64,000 nt of DNA from Fibrobacter sp. UWR2 (GCF_002210285.1 NZ_MWQE01000001.1:372001-436000); one strand, 5' to 3'. Positions 8,732 to 19,557 are shown, numbered from the stretch's first letter. A program made the numbers and translations. Notes: a model not told the origin generated them from the sequence alone.

Positions 8732-9115
8732 ATGTTCAAGAAACACTGGAAAAAAATCCTTTTAAGCCTGTGCGCTCTGTTCTGGGGCGGTTGTAGTGAC
8801 GATTCGTCCAGCGACAGCCCTTCAGCCGGGAAAAAACTGGTCGCATGCGAACTCGACCAGATATGTCCCGAATATGGCATTTTCTACAATTGCGAGAACG
8901 ACGAAGACAGGATTTCCGGGAACTTCGAAAACTGCACAGTGTCGTACCCGGCATGCACAGACACGTACTATTGTGAAGACGACGTCACCTGTTTCCAATC
9001 GACCGACGACGAAACGAAAACTTTCGACTGTCGCGATGAAAAGGACAACAAGACTCTCTACACTGAAGACGAATTCAAGTCGAAATACTACGTGGATGGA
9101 CAACGCATCCATTAA
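8732..9115 (+). CDS. Cys-rich lipoprotein 3 of an rSAM/lipoprotein locus
   Basis: 127 residues. Signal MFKKHWKKILLSLCALFWGG leads to lipobox Cys21, a short Ser/Asp linker, then a compact domain with nine cysteines, including the pattern CELDQICPEYGIFYNC and CTDTYYCEDDVTC. The paired spacing suggests disulphides or thioether crosslinks. PEYGI matches the Tyr-Gly motif in lipoproteins 1 and 2. ATG 8732 starts two bases after the previous stop codon. The radical SAM gene begins 37 bases downstream. Confidence 0.75.
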   Translation: MFKKHWKKILLSLCALFWGGCSDDSSSDSPSAGKKLVACELDQICPEYGIFYNCENDEDRISGNFENCTVSYPACTDTYYCEDDVTCFQSTDDETKTFDCRDEKDNKTLYTEDEFKSKYYVDGQRIH

Positions 9116-9152
9116 TCCCTAATCACACCTCACATTTCACACTACACATTTT

Positions 9153-10229
9153 ATGCAACTCTCTCTCAAGAAGAAACTCGCTCTCGAAGCCTACCGCCTT
9201 TACCGCCACAACGAAATCAAGGCGCACCCTCTTACGTACTTTTTCTGGGAATGCACGCTCCGCTGCAACCTGCACTGTCTGCACTGCGGTAGTGACTGCG
9301 TGAAGGACGCCATCCCGGACATGCCGCGTGAAGACTTCATGAACGTGCTGGACAAGTTGGCCCCGCACATCGACCCGAAACATTTTATCGTGGTGATTAC
9401 CGGCGGTGAGCCGCTGATGCGCGCTGACCTCGAGGAATGCGGCCAGGAAATCAAGAAGCGCGGCTACCCGTGGGGCATGGTCACGAACGGGCTTGCGATG
9501 ACTCCCGAACGTTACACCAAGTTGCTGAAGGCGGGGCTTCGCTCGCTTACCATCAGCCTTGACGGACTCGAGGCGAATCATAACCATTTCCGCGGTGACC
9601 CGCATAGCTTCGAGCGCGCACTGCGTGCCATTGACATGGCTGCCCACACGCAGGGCCTCACCTTCGACGTGATGACGTGCGTGAACCGCGAGAATCTGAA
9701 GGAACTCCCGAAGATTCTCGACATGCTTTTAAAAATCGGTGTGAAGCGCTGGCGCATTGCGACCGTGTTCCCGAAGGGCCGCGCGAAGGACAATCCGCTG
9801 TTCCAGCTCACGAACCAGGAATTTCGCCAGGTGTTCGACTTTATCCACGAAGTCAAGAAGCAGAACCTCATCAACGTGAATTACGGCTGCGAAGGGTTCC
9901 TCGGGAGCTACGAGAAGGACGCCCGCAACTACCCGTTCTTCTGTCGTGCCGGCGTGAACGTGTCTTCCGTGCTCTGCGATGGCAGCATTTCTGCCTGCCC
10001 GAGCTTGCGCGGCGACTATATCCAGGGCAACATCTACAAGGACGACTTGTGGGATGTATGGCAGAACCGCTACCAGGTGATGCGCGACCGCAGCTGGGCC
10101 AAGATTGGCGATTGCAAAAAATGTAAATACTGGCGCTACTGCGAAGGCTCTAGTCTGCACCTTAGGGACGAGAAAACAAAGGAACTCGCATACTGCCACG
10201 TACAGCGTCTGGAGGATGCCGGCGCATAA
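9153..10229 (+). CDS. Radical SAM/SPASM enzyme of an rSAM/lipoprotein system
   Basis: 358 residues. The SAM-binding [4Fe-4S] motif CTLRCNLHCLHCGSDC lies at ~residues 34-49 (CxxxCxxC), with the GGEP motif at ~90 and a C-terminal SPASM region (FFCRAG, VLCDGSISACPS, CKKCKYWRYC, final YCHVQ) for extra clusters. Sequence style and neighbours match the family I recall as TIGR04133 (rSAM/lipoprotein system), partner of the TIGR04134 lipoproteins in Bacteroidetes. It likely modifies the three upstream lipoproteins before export. No clear Shine-Dalgarno sequence precedes ATG 9153 (CACATTTTATG), which suggests coupling to upstream translation or a Bacteroidetes-like start. Confidence 0.85.
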   Translation: MQLSLKKKLALEAYRLYRHNEIKAHPLTYFFWECTLRCNLHCLHCGSDCVKDAIPDMPREDFMNVLDKLAPHIDPKHFIVVITGGEPLMRADLEECGQEIKKRGYPWGMVTNGLAMTPERYTKLLKAGLRSLTISLDGLEANHNHFRGDPHSFERALRAIDMAAHTQGLTFDVMTCVNRENLKELPKILDMLLKIGVKRWRIATVFPKGRAKDNPLFQLTNQEFRQVFDFIHEVKKQNLINVNYGCEGFLGSYEKDARNYPFFCRAGVNVSSVLCDGSISACPSLRGDYIQGNIYKDDLWDVWQNRYQVMRDRSWAKIGDCKKCKYWRYCEGSSLHLRDEKTKELAYCHVQRLEDAGA

Positions 10230-12521
<2,292 letters not shown>

Positions 12522-12550
12522 TTGTAATATTCCAGTTTGGAACAAATTTT

Positions 12551-12575
12551 AGGGCCCTTCCGGGCCCTTTTTTTT
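12551..12575 (+). terminator. Intrinsic terminator of icd
   Basis: A 7-bp perfect stem AGGGCCC / GGGCCCT around TTCC, followed by eight T residues. Confidence 0.9.
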
Positions 12576-12692
12576 GTGTGCTTGAGCACAAAAAGAACAC
12601 TTATGTTGTCCGTTACGTTACTTTCTGTATAAAAAATTTTATTTTCGTCTAGACAGAAACCCAATTTCGTGACAAGCGAAAGGAGAGCCATT

Positions 12693-13454
12693 ATGAAAAC
12701 GATGGTGAAAAACATTTGGATTCTCGCAGGCGCCTCACTTATGGCGTTTTTCGTGGCCTGTTCTGCGGACGGCCCTGTTCAGGTAATCACTCCGAAGGGT
12801 GATATCCTTGGCGAGGATGAATATGCCGAAATGGTCGAAAAAGGTGAAGTCGACGACCAGGGCAATGTCATTGTAAAGGATACGACGGCAAAGTCGTCCA
12901 GTTCCAAGAAGGTGTCCTCGAGTTCCACGAAGGGGTCTTCTAGTTCGGAGAAGGCGACCTCCAGTTCGAGTTCCGCGAAGGATTCCTCCTCTTCGGGCGA
13001 GGCTGAATCCAGTTCCAGCGAGGCGAAGTCTTCCAGCTCGGAAGAGGCGGAATCGAGTTCCTCTGAACCCGAGTCCAGCGCCACCGCAGGCAAGGAAACC
13101 ATTATAAATGAAGAAGAAGGCGAATTCTCCATCGGGACGGACGATATGACTGCTGTTTCTGATGACGCCCAGTCCGAACTCGATAGCCTCAAGGAAATTT
13201 TGGACAACGGCGGTTCCGTGGACGGATTCGAACTTGCGGATTCGGAATTCAACGAGGAAACGCTGTTGTTCGAGGACTTCAATGATAACGATTTCTTCTG
13301 CTTTACCGGTGAGGGCGAGTGGATGCAGATTACTAGGGAACAGCTGGGCAAGCACATTCCGCACTACAAGAACGGCCAGGCCTGGGGCAACTTTAGACAG
13401 TTCGAGGTGAAGTTCATGGACGCCTGCGCTGCGGTCTATATCAGGCGCAAGTAG
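12693..13454 (+). CDS. Ser-rich-linker lipoprotein, function unknown
   Basis: 253 residues. The signal ends at lipobox AFFVAC (Cys20). Residues ~70-140 form a low-complexity linker of nine SSSS blocks separated by charged triplets (KKV, TKG, EKAT, AKD, GEAE and so on), a hallmark of Fibrobacter surface lipoproteins. The C-terminal ~110 residues are acidic, with one Cys pair (FFCFTG, MDACAAVY), and end in YIRRK. I do not recognise that domain. The ATG at 12693 is chosen over the GTG at 12669 because AAAGGAGAG lies just upstream of it. Confidence 0.85.
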   Translation: MKTMVKNIWILAGASLMAFFVACSADGPVQVITPKGDILGEDEYAEMVEKGEVDDQGNVIVKDTTAKSSSSKKVSSSSTKGSSSSEKATSSSSSAKDSSSSGEAESSSSEAKSSSSEEAESSSSEPESSATAGKETIINEEEGEFSIGTDDMTAVSDDAQSELDSLKEILDNGGSVDGFELADSEFNEETLLFEDFNDNDFFCFTGEGEWMQITREQLGKHIPHYKNGQAWGNFRQFEVKFMDACAAVYIRRK

Positions 13455-13462
13455 CTAGCGGA

Positions 13463-14056
13463 CTATAAAGTGCGGGCGGCAAGTTTCCACTTGAAGTAGC
13501 CCGCCATTTGGAGCGGATGGCAGAACGTGTCGTCCGCCATTTTCTTTTGCAGTTCATCGTCGGAGAGTTCGAACGATTCAATATCCTCGGTGCTGTCGAA
13601 ATGCGTGCCGCCAGCCTTTACGACACCGTCGATAGAGACGATGTGGAATTTGCCGCGGTGCCTGTCCGGGTTCACCGGTAGCTCCCCGAGGTAACGGATT
13701 GCCTTGCCATCGTCATCCTCGCGAGCCCCATCGTCATCCTCGCGTAGGCGAGGATCTATGCAATACCCGCATTCCTCCTGCAGTTCGCGCAGTGCGGCCT
13801 GTTCCGGCGTTTCGCCTTTGTTGATGATTCCTGCGGGGAACTCTAGCTCGATGGTCTGGCTGCCGTGACGGTACTGTTCCGTCATGACCCAGTTACCCTG
13901 TGCCGTGCGGGCGAGGATTAGCACCCAGTCGGGTTGCCATAGCGTATAGAAATCGTCGATAACCTTCCCGTTGGGGAGTTCGCATTTTTCCTTGGCGACC
14001 TTGAGCCAGGGGGCGTTCACAAGGTATTCCGTATCGAGTAGTTTCCAGGGTTTCAT
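13463..14056 (-). CDS. Nudix hydrolase (ADP-ribose pyrophosphatase-like) with a repeat-derived insertion
   Basis: 197 residues. The Nudix box is present: G-x5-E-x7-REL-Q-EE-C-G, from GIINKGE at ~86 to ECGY. Together with MTEQYRHGSQTIELEFPAG this matches ADP-ribose/NDP-sugar pyrophosphatases, which hydrolyse nucleoside diphosphates linked to another group. Right after the box lies a low-complexity run DPRLREDDDG then AREDDDG, encoded by the palindromic repeat at 13708-13757. The usual sequence resumes at AIRYLGELPVNP. The frame stays open, so the enzyme may still work. Start MKPWKLLD (14056) was chosen because the longer frame enters the promoter region of the divergent gene at 14164. Confidence 0.88.
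   Translation of the reverse strand: MKPWKLLDTEYLVNAPWLKVAKEKCELPNGKVIDDFYTLWQPDWVLILARTAQGNWVMTEQYRHGSQTIELEFPAGIINKGETPEQAALRELQEECGYCIDPRLREDDDGAREDDDGKAIRYLGELPVNPDRHRGKFHIVSIDGVVKAGGTHFDSTEDIESFELSDDELQKKMADDTFCHPLQMAGYFKWKLAARTL
13708..13757. repeat. REP-like palindrome inside the Nudix coding region
   Basis: The full copy (13733-13757) has a perfect stem ATCCTCGC, loop GTAG, GCGAGGAT, flanked by GTC and CT exactly as in the copy at 2164. A half copy, GTCATCCTCGCG, lies 21 bases away at 13712. On the coding strand it translates to Asp/Arg-rich peptide. Confidence 0.7.
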
Positions 14057-14163
14057 GGTCTGTAATTTAGAATTTTTTGCGAAAAAGTGAGTTTTTGCAC
14101 ACTGGCGGGGGTATGGAGACCCCATATTTGACTTTTTCGGGGAATTAGTGTATTTTCTCCAAT

Positions 14164-15300
14164 ATGAGTACTTATGTCTTTTATGCCTATATCAGCGTCG
14201 GGTGTGCGTGCATCTTGACAGTCCTGCTATATAGCATCAATAGACTACCGACTCCGCAGCTGAAGTTTACGCTGTTCCGCAAACTGGTGCTTTGGCATAT
14301 CGCTTATTTTGTGAGCGATGCTCTGTGGGCTCTGGTGAATGACGGCGTTATTCCGAAAAATATCGTCACTGTTCTTGCTGTAAATTATTCGAATGCAATT
14401 ATTGCGGCGGTCCTGTTTTACAGTTGTTTTATCTATGCCGAAATGAGCACGCGTCCAGATATGACTCGTGCACAAATCAGTTCCTTGCAGGCGAAATTGC
14501 GCATTCCGATTTTTGTAGAAATGGTGGTGTTGCTTGTTTCGTTCGCTGTAGCGCCTAGTTTTTGGCTTGACGAAAATCTGGAGCCCTGCGACTTGTATTA
14601 TTTCATCTTGTCGTTCCTTCCGTTTATCTATATAATTTCGGTGACAATCCGAGGTGTCGCGCGTGGGCTTAAACCGCAAAACCGGAAGAATCTGAAGACG
14701 TACCTGATTATTGCGAGCTATACTCCGGGCTGTATCGTTGCGGCCGGGGCCCAGATTTTCTTCTCGCTGACGACTCCGATTTTCTGCTTCTGGTGTACAC
14801 TGATACTCCTGTTTGTTTTCTTGAATTCGCTAAACAAATTGATTTCGACCGACCCGCTGACATCGCTCAACAATCGTAACCAGCTGCGACGCTACCTGCA
14901 GTTACAGCGCGGAGCCAAGAACCTGCATGTGATTATGGTGGATGTGGACCACTTCAAGAGGATTAACGATACCTACGGGCACATCGAGGGCGACAGGGCG
15001 CTGATGCTGGTCTCGCGAGCGCTGAAGAAGGCCTGTGGCCGCATGGATATCTCGATTTTCCTGTGTCGCTACGGTGGTGACGAGTTCATGCTGCTGGCGA
15101 AGACGGAATCGCCGCAGGAAGTCATCGACCAAGTCAGGGATTGCCTGAAAGAGGAAATCGCTAACCGCGAAGGCCCGCATTCCTATAGGATTGCAGCGAG
15201 CATGGGCTACGCCAGGTGGGATGGCGATATCTCGAGTTTCAAGGACTGCGTGGCAAGCGCAGACCAGAAGATGTACGAAGACAAGCGCTCCGCCGCTTAA
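14164..15300 (+). CDS. Membrane diguanylate cyclase (GGDEF)
   Basis: 378 residues. Six or seven membrane helices (residues ~1-215) are followed by a GGDEF domain (~220-378) with the start motif DPLTSLNNRNQL, Mg-binding MVDVDHFKRINDTYGH, and an intact active-site loop RYGGDEF near 305. It should make cyclic di-GMP from two GTP, with the N-terminal membrane part as sensor. I see no RxxD inhibitory site five residues before GGDEF (ISIFLCRYGGDEF), so feedback inhibition may be lacking. It is monocistronic and divergent from the Nudix gene. Confidence 0.92.
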   Translation: MSTYVFYAYISVGCACILTVLLYSINRLPTPQLKFTLFRKLVLWHIAYFVSDALWALVNDGVIPKNIVTVLAVNYSNAIIAAVLFYSCFIYAEMSTRPDMTRAQISSLQAKLRIPIFVEMVVLLVSFAVAPSFWLDENLEPCDLYYFILSFLPFIYIISVTIRGVARGLKPQNRKNLKTYLIIASYTPGCIVAAGAQIFFSLTTPIFCFWCTLILLFVFLNSLNKLISTDPLTSLNNRNQLRRYLQLQRGAKNLHVIMVDVDHFKRINDTYGHIEGDRALMLVSRALKKACGRMDISIFLCRYGGDEFMLLAKTESPQEVIDQVRDCLKEEIANREGPHSYRIAASMGYARWDGDISSFKDCVASADQKMYEDKRSAA

Positions 15301-15331
15301 GGGCGCCTTAATTTATCTGCTGGACATGTAG

Positions 15332-15359
15332 TTGACAGGCTGGCAACTGTTTTATAGAT
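15332..15359 (+). promoter_or_regulatory. Promoter copy A (TTGACA / TATAGA)
   Basis: TTGACA at 15332 and TATAGA at 15353 are 15 bases apart. The stretch CTGTTTTATAGATT recurs at 16122-16137 with the same spacing. It lies 12 bases before the secreted protein gene at 15370. Confidence 0.5.
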
Positions 15360-15369
15360 TAATTATAAG

Positions 15370-16134
15370 ATGAAAAAAGCCTTAGCATTTCTTTTACTAG
15401 TCGCATCGCTTGCCTTTGCGGGAGATGATTGCGGTATTGATACAAGAATTCGAGTGCTCTTCATAGATTCTGCAATTTGGAATAATAGTGAAACTCTCCC
15501 TTATTGGACCTATACTGTAATAGCGGATTCTATATCAGAATCTCTTCCTGATGGTTATAAGTGTTTAAAAAAAGGAGAAACGAGTGAAATTGCCTACCTT
15601 GATTCTAATGTTTTTCTTTATTATCCGCATGTTGGTGAAAAAAGTATTTATATGTATAGTATTTCCATACTGAATCATGGCTTAGGTGATGCCTTTAGGG
15701 ATGAATTCCTCCATTGGCAGCAATGTGGCTTTTTAAACTTGTCGTACGAAGAAGCGGATTCGTTGGTCGGATCCTTGGTTGATGCGTTGAATGACTTTTA
15801 CAAGGGTAAAGTGATTCAAACGTCCTGGGTTGAAATTGAGGAGGCTTATTTTGATGTATCTTCTGACCAAATTAAAAACTGGGCGAAACGCGCCTGTGCA
15901 AAGGCTCCCATTGCACAAGTGAAGAAAAACGGTGTCGCGGGAATTGTTCTTGAAAACGGCTTGGCGCATATTCCAGAACGCCTGATGGGGCAAAAGTATT
16001 TCGTTTTCGACATGAACGGCAGAGTCATCCAGGCAGGCATTGCAAAAGAATCCATCCGCATGCCGCTTTACCCCGTAATCCTGAAAGTCGGGAATGAGAA
16101 AATTGTTCTTGACAAACTAGTGCCTGTTTTATAG
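15370..16134 (+). CDS. Secreted protein, paralogue A flanking the C39-like gene
   Basis: 254 residues with a signal peptide (LLVASLAFAG, cleavage ~residue 18). The central domain (~20-175) holds three Cys, HWQQCGF and a helix YEEADSLVGSLVDALND; I know no family for it. The last ~75 residues (KNGVAGIVLENGLAHIPERL, then YFVFDMNGRVIQAGIA) are a beta domain of the type used for type IX sorting or surface attachment. It is strongly similar along its whole length to the gene at 18787, from which it is separated by the large gene 16166-18790. Confidence 0.8.
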   Translation: MKKALAFLLLVASLAFAGDDCGIDTRIRVLFIDSAIWNNSETLPYWTYTVIADSISESLPDGYKCLKKGETSEIAYLDSNVFLYYPHVGEKSIYMYSISILNHGLGDAFRDEFLHWQQCGFLNLSYEEADSLVGSLVDALNDFYKGKVIQTSWVEIEEAYFDVSSDQIKNWAKRACAKAPIAQVKKNGVAGIVLENGLAHIPERLMGQKYFVFDMNGRVIQAGIAKESIRMPLYPVILKVGNEKIVLDKLVPVL

Positions 16135-16136
16135 AT
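16109..16136 (+). promoter_or_regulatory. Promoter copy B, inside the 3' end of paralogue A
   Basis: TTGACA (16109) and TATAGA (16130) are again 15 bases apart, followed by the same TT-rich run and GTAA as copy A. It is embedded in the last codons of the 15370 gene and could start transcription of the gene at 16166. Confidence 0.45.
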
Positions 16137-16165
16137 TGGTTGTAAACTGCTTCGGGAAACAGGCG

Positions 16166-18790
16166 ATGCGATTCTTTTTATCGAAGATAATCTTTCTCCT
16201 TGTGCTTATTTGTGATGTTTCTGCCATTACTGTGGAGACTCTAGACGAGCAGGTAAATTCATCGAAGCAGACTGCTCTTCGACTCCGGATAAATAACGAG
16301 ACGGGGAAAAACCTCTATGATATAAATGTAAGGTTTTTTGTACAGAAAGGGCGAAATGAACTTCTTGTAGTAGAGGGGTATGATCTGGGCGGAGCTAGAG
16401 CTAGACTAGATTCGCTGCGTGAGAATATCTGGGTCTTAACGATTTCCGTCGACACCTTGCCCCCGGGAATCTACCCATATGAATCGGGTATTTGCCTTGG
16501 CATACATGACGTGAATTGGCAAGAAAGAGACAAGAGTCTGGATCCGAGCTACATTGCATCATCCATTTTTGTAAACAATAGCAAAGTCGAAGTGAATGTT
16601 GACGGGAACCACTTACCCGATGCAGTTCCCGTGACTCTAGTCTCTGGAACCAATATGCTTATTGACGAGGGAGATCCTATTCCTTTTGCGTGGCACAGGG
16701 TCCCCAATGCGGAGAAATACAGGCTGAGGGTTTTCACTACGGATACGCAACTGGTGTACCAGAAAGAAACTTACGAGAACCGAGAATCTGTCGCTCTTGG
16801 TGCCGGGGATTATTTGTGGCAGGTCGAGGCGAAAAATTCGGGAACCGGTTATTCTGGTGCAGGGGCTGGTGGATTGCTCAATTACTTGACTATTGACTAT
16901 TTTGGCTCTGTGGTTGTGAGGGATTCGATGAGTCACAATATCAGATCGGTATCAGGACACAAGGATACCCCGATGCTTGTTGTAGGGTGGGGAGAATACG
17001 CGGACCTCCGTGAATGGGACAGACCTCACCTAGGGCGAACTTTTCTGGACGAAATAGAGGACTATTCCTGCTGGGCTATTGCTATAAAGAATCTGAATCA
17101 GTTATATGAGGGCAACCTGTCGCTCGATGAAATAATCTGGCGTGTGAAGAGTAACGGAGACTCCGTTAATGCGTTCCGTTTTTTGTTGAATGCCGAGGCT
17201 TCTTATGAAGAGAGTAAAATTGGACTGAAATATGCGCTAGATTCGCTGGCGCCTTATGAAAATATCTCATACAAAGAAGAACCTTTGACTTTCGATAAGG
17301 TCAAGGATTTTTTGGCGCAGAACCAGGAAATTTTAATAAAGATGACCTGGCCAAATACGACTAGTGGGCATATTATGTTGATAGATTCTTATTATATCAC
17401 GGATGATGGCAACTTTGTCCGGTGTGTCAATGTAGATAATTTAGGAAATAACGGAGTGTTCTTGGCGGACTCCCTTTTTAAAGCAATTGGCTGGTATATA
17501 ATAATCGACAAACCGGAAAGCGTTCGGAATATGAGCCCCTTGCTCGGCGTTGAAAACAATGAAGGAACAATCGAATGGACTGATTCTGACAATGATGGAA
17601 TAACGGACTTTGACGAAATCTATCGCTTCAGGACTAATCCAAACCTGGATGATTCCGATTCGGATCGGGTGAAAGACAAGGATGAAATACATTCCTACAC
17701 CATTCTCGAAAAGGGATCCCTTGATTTAAGAGGCTCGTATGTCGGGATGAATATTGATTTGACGCAAATGAGATTTATCGCAGGAGTCCAGAGGGAATAT
17801 ATGGCCGATGTGGATGGGGATGGCAAGCGTGCGGAATTAGACCCGGATTCTGACAACGATGGCATCTTGGATGGAGATGACCCGGAGCCCTATAAGGTAA
17901 ACGTCTTTAAAGATTCGATGGACATAAATGAGTTGCCGAAAGATGTCGTGCTTTACGTACGGAAGCAGCTGAATGTCAATGATGGCACTGCTTGCGAAAG
18001 TAATTTAAACCGATACTGTATGTATGCCTCGGAAGGGACAGACTCTGAATATGGGATGATTATGGGGGCTAGGGTGGCTCCGGTAAATCTTTATGCAAGG
18101 AATAAAATACTTATTCGCAGCAACGATAATACTTTTGCGGTTAATTATTATGGTTCCAGTGATTTGACCACGGTGAGGCCTGATGGAAAGGCTACCATTG
18201 AACGGCATTTCGATGATGATGAATGGCCCTGGAAACTGGATATTAAGGCCCCTTCTTTTGACGAGGGTGATTCCGTCCTGGTTGTCCAGCGGGGGGATAC
18301 CTGTTTTTTGAGAGATAATCTTCATTTGAAAAAACTGAAGGTTGAATCGGGAGGTGTGGTCTATCTTCCTACAGGAAAAGTTTATGTTGGGGACCTACAG
18401 TTGGATTCTGGAGGCAAGGTGGGTTTTGAAAATCAGGCGCGAAATACGATTCTTTATGTTAAACGAAGAATCATATGGAGGTCAAAGTTTATCTACAAGG
18501 CTAATGGACAGTTCTCTTACGAACCTGTCGCGGCAAAGTTTAAGCTGATTTATTCAGGTGTCGACAGGGTCTTTTTTGATGTGAATTGGTTCGGCTCGAT
18601 TATTGCTCCGAACGCAGAGATTGTATTGGGTCAAACACACGAAAAAAAATTTTTTGGTCAGTTCTTTGCAGATAAAATTACAGTACATCAATATACCCAG
18701 TTGAAAAATATTCCCTTTGAATTCGACCGAGAACGGGTGGAATATGTGTTTAGTGAAAATAAACAAAAAAACAATGGAGGAAAGATATGA
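16166..18790 (+). CDS. Secreted multidomain protein with C39-like cysteine-peptidase domain and Ca-binding repeats
   Basis: 874 residues. Order: signal peptide (~1-20); a beta domain (~25-150) like a carbohydrate-binding or filament module; an Fn3-like domain (~155-245); a papain/C39-like region with Cys302 in DYSCWAIA, His402 in SGHIMLID and VNVDN near 424; Asp-rich thrombospondin-3-type repeats (DSDNDGITDFDE, DSDNDGILDGDD, ~470-590); and a C-terminal beta region (~600-860) ending with the motif GSIIAPNAEIVLGQ that recurs in Fibrobacter surface proteins. It is probably a surface peptidase or adhesin. Start 16166 gives a clean signal peptide. The C39 assignment rests on motif order only. Confidence 0.7.
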   Translation: MRFFLSKIIFLLVLICDVSAITVETLDEQVNSSKQTALRLRINNETGKNLYDINVRFFVQKGRNELLVVEGYDLGGARARLDSLRENIWVLTISVDTLPPGIYPYESGICLGIHDVNWQERDKSLDPSYIASSIFVNNSKVEVNVDGNHLPDAVPVTLVSGTNMLIDEGDPIPFAWHRVPNAEKYRLRVFTTDTQLVYQKETYENRESVALGAGDYLWQVEAKNSGTGYSGAGAGGLLNYLTIDYFGSVVVRDSMSHNIRSVSGHKDTPMLVVGWGEYADLREWDRPHLGRTFLDEIEDYSCWAIAIKNLNQLYEGNLSLDEIIWRVKSNGDSVNAFRFLLNAEASYEESKIGLKYALDSLAPYENISYKEEPLTFDKVKDFLAQNQEILIKMTWPNTTSGHIMLIDSYYITDDGNFVRCVNVDNLGNNGVFLADSLFKAIGWYIIIDKPESVRNMSPLLGVENNEGTIEWTDSDNDGITDFDEIYRFRTNPNLDDSDSDRVKDKDEIHSYTILEKGSLDLRGSYVGMNIDLTQMRFIAGVQREYMADVDGDGKRAELDPDSDNDGILDGDDPEPYKVNVFKDSMDINELPKDVVLYVRKQLNVNDGTACESNLNRYCMYASEGTDSEYGMIMGARVAPVNLYARNKILIRSNDNTFAVNYYGSSDLTTVRPDGKATIERHFDDDEWPWKLDIKAPSFDEGDSVLVVQRGDTCFLRDNLHLKKLKVESGGVVYLPTGKVYVGDLQLDSGGKVGFENQARNTILYVKRRIIWRSKFIYKANGQFSYEPVAAKFKLIYSGVDRVFFDVNWFGSIIAPNAEIVLGQTHEKKFFGQFFADKITVHQYTQLKNIPFEFDRERVEYVFSENKQKNNGGKI

Positions 18791-19557
18791 AAAAAATTCT
18801 GGCCTTTCTTTTACTAGTCGGCTCGCTGGTCTTTGCAGAAGATGATTGCAATATTCGTTATGGGGTACAAATTCATTTTTTAGATTCAACGATTTGGTAT
18901 GATGATTATGTGTTTTCATCGGGAACTTATGTTGTCGTTGCAGATACGTTATCAGAAGAATTGGAAGATGGGTATAAATGTTTTAAATATGGGAGAGCAA
19001 GTGAAAAAGCATTTCTTGACTCTAATGTCTTCCTCTATACGGGCTTGCCTCCGGGGGTATATCCTCAAGATGGAGAACACATCCTTTACATGTATAGCAT
19101 TCCCGTTGCAACACATGGCTTAGGCGATGTCTTTAGAGATGAATTCCTCCATTGGCAGCAATGTGGTTTTTTAAACATGGCGTACGAGGAGGCTGATTCA
19201 TTAATTGATTCCTTGGTATATGCGCTGAACGATTATGATGAGGGAGAAGTGTTTCAGACATCGTGGGTCAAAGTAATGGAAACTCCCTTTGTGTATCCAG
19301 ATCAAATCATAACTTGGGCCAAAAAGGCCTGTGCAAAGGCCCCCATTGCACAGGTGAAGAAAAACGGTGCCGCGGAAATTGTTCTTGAAAATGGCCTTGC
19401 GCATATCCCGGAGCGCTTGATTGGTCAAACGTACTTCATTTTCGACATGAACGGCCGGGTCATCCAGCAAGGTATTGCCCGCGAAACCATCCGTATGCCG
19501 CTTTACCCCGTAATCCTGAAAGTCGGCAACGAAAAGCCGTTTTTGTCGAAGAATTAG
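18787..19557 (+). CDS. Secreted protein, paralogue B flanking the C39-like gene
   Basis: 256 residues, start ATGA overlapping the stop of the upstream gene, so translation is coupled. Signal peptide ~1-18 (LLVGSLVFAE). It matches paralogue A throughout: DDCN, GYKC, FRDEFLHWQQCGFLNMAYEEADSL, AKKACAKAPIAQVKKNGAAE. The C-terminal beta domain (FIFDMNGRVIQQGIAR) is nearly the same, but the last residues differ (EKPFLSKN) because copy A carries promoter copy B there. Function unknown; the fixed pairing with the C39-like protein hints at a substrate or partner role. Confidence 0.8.
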   Translation: MKKILAFLLLVGSLVFAEDDCNIRYGVQIHFLDSTIWYDDYVFSSGTYVVVADTLSEELEDGYKCFKYGRASEKAFLDSNVFLYTGLPPGVYPQDGEHILYMYSIPVATHGLGDVFRDEFLHWQQCGFLNMAYEEADSLIDSLVYALNDYDEGEVFQTSWVKVMETPFVYPDQIITWAKKACAKAPIAQVKKNGAAEIVLENGLAHIPERLIGQTYFIFDMNGRVIQQGIARETIRMPLYPVILKVGNEKPFLSKN

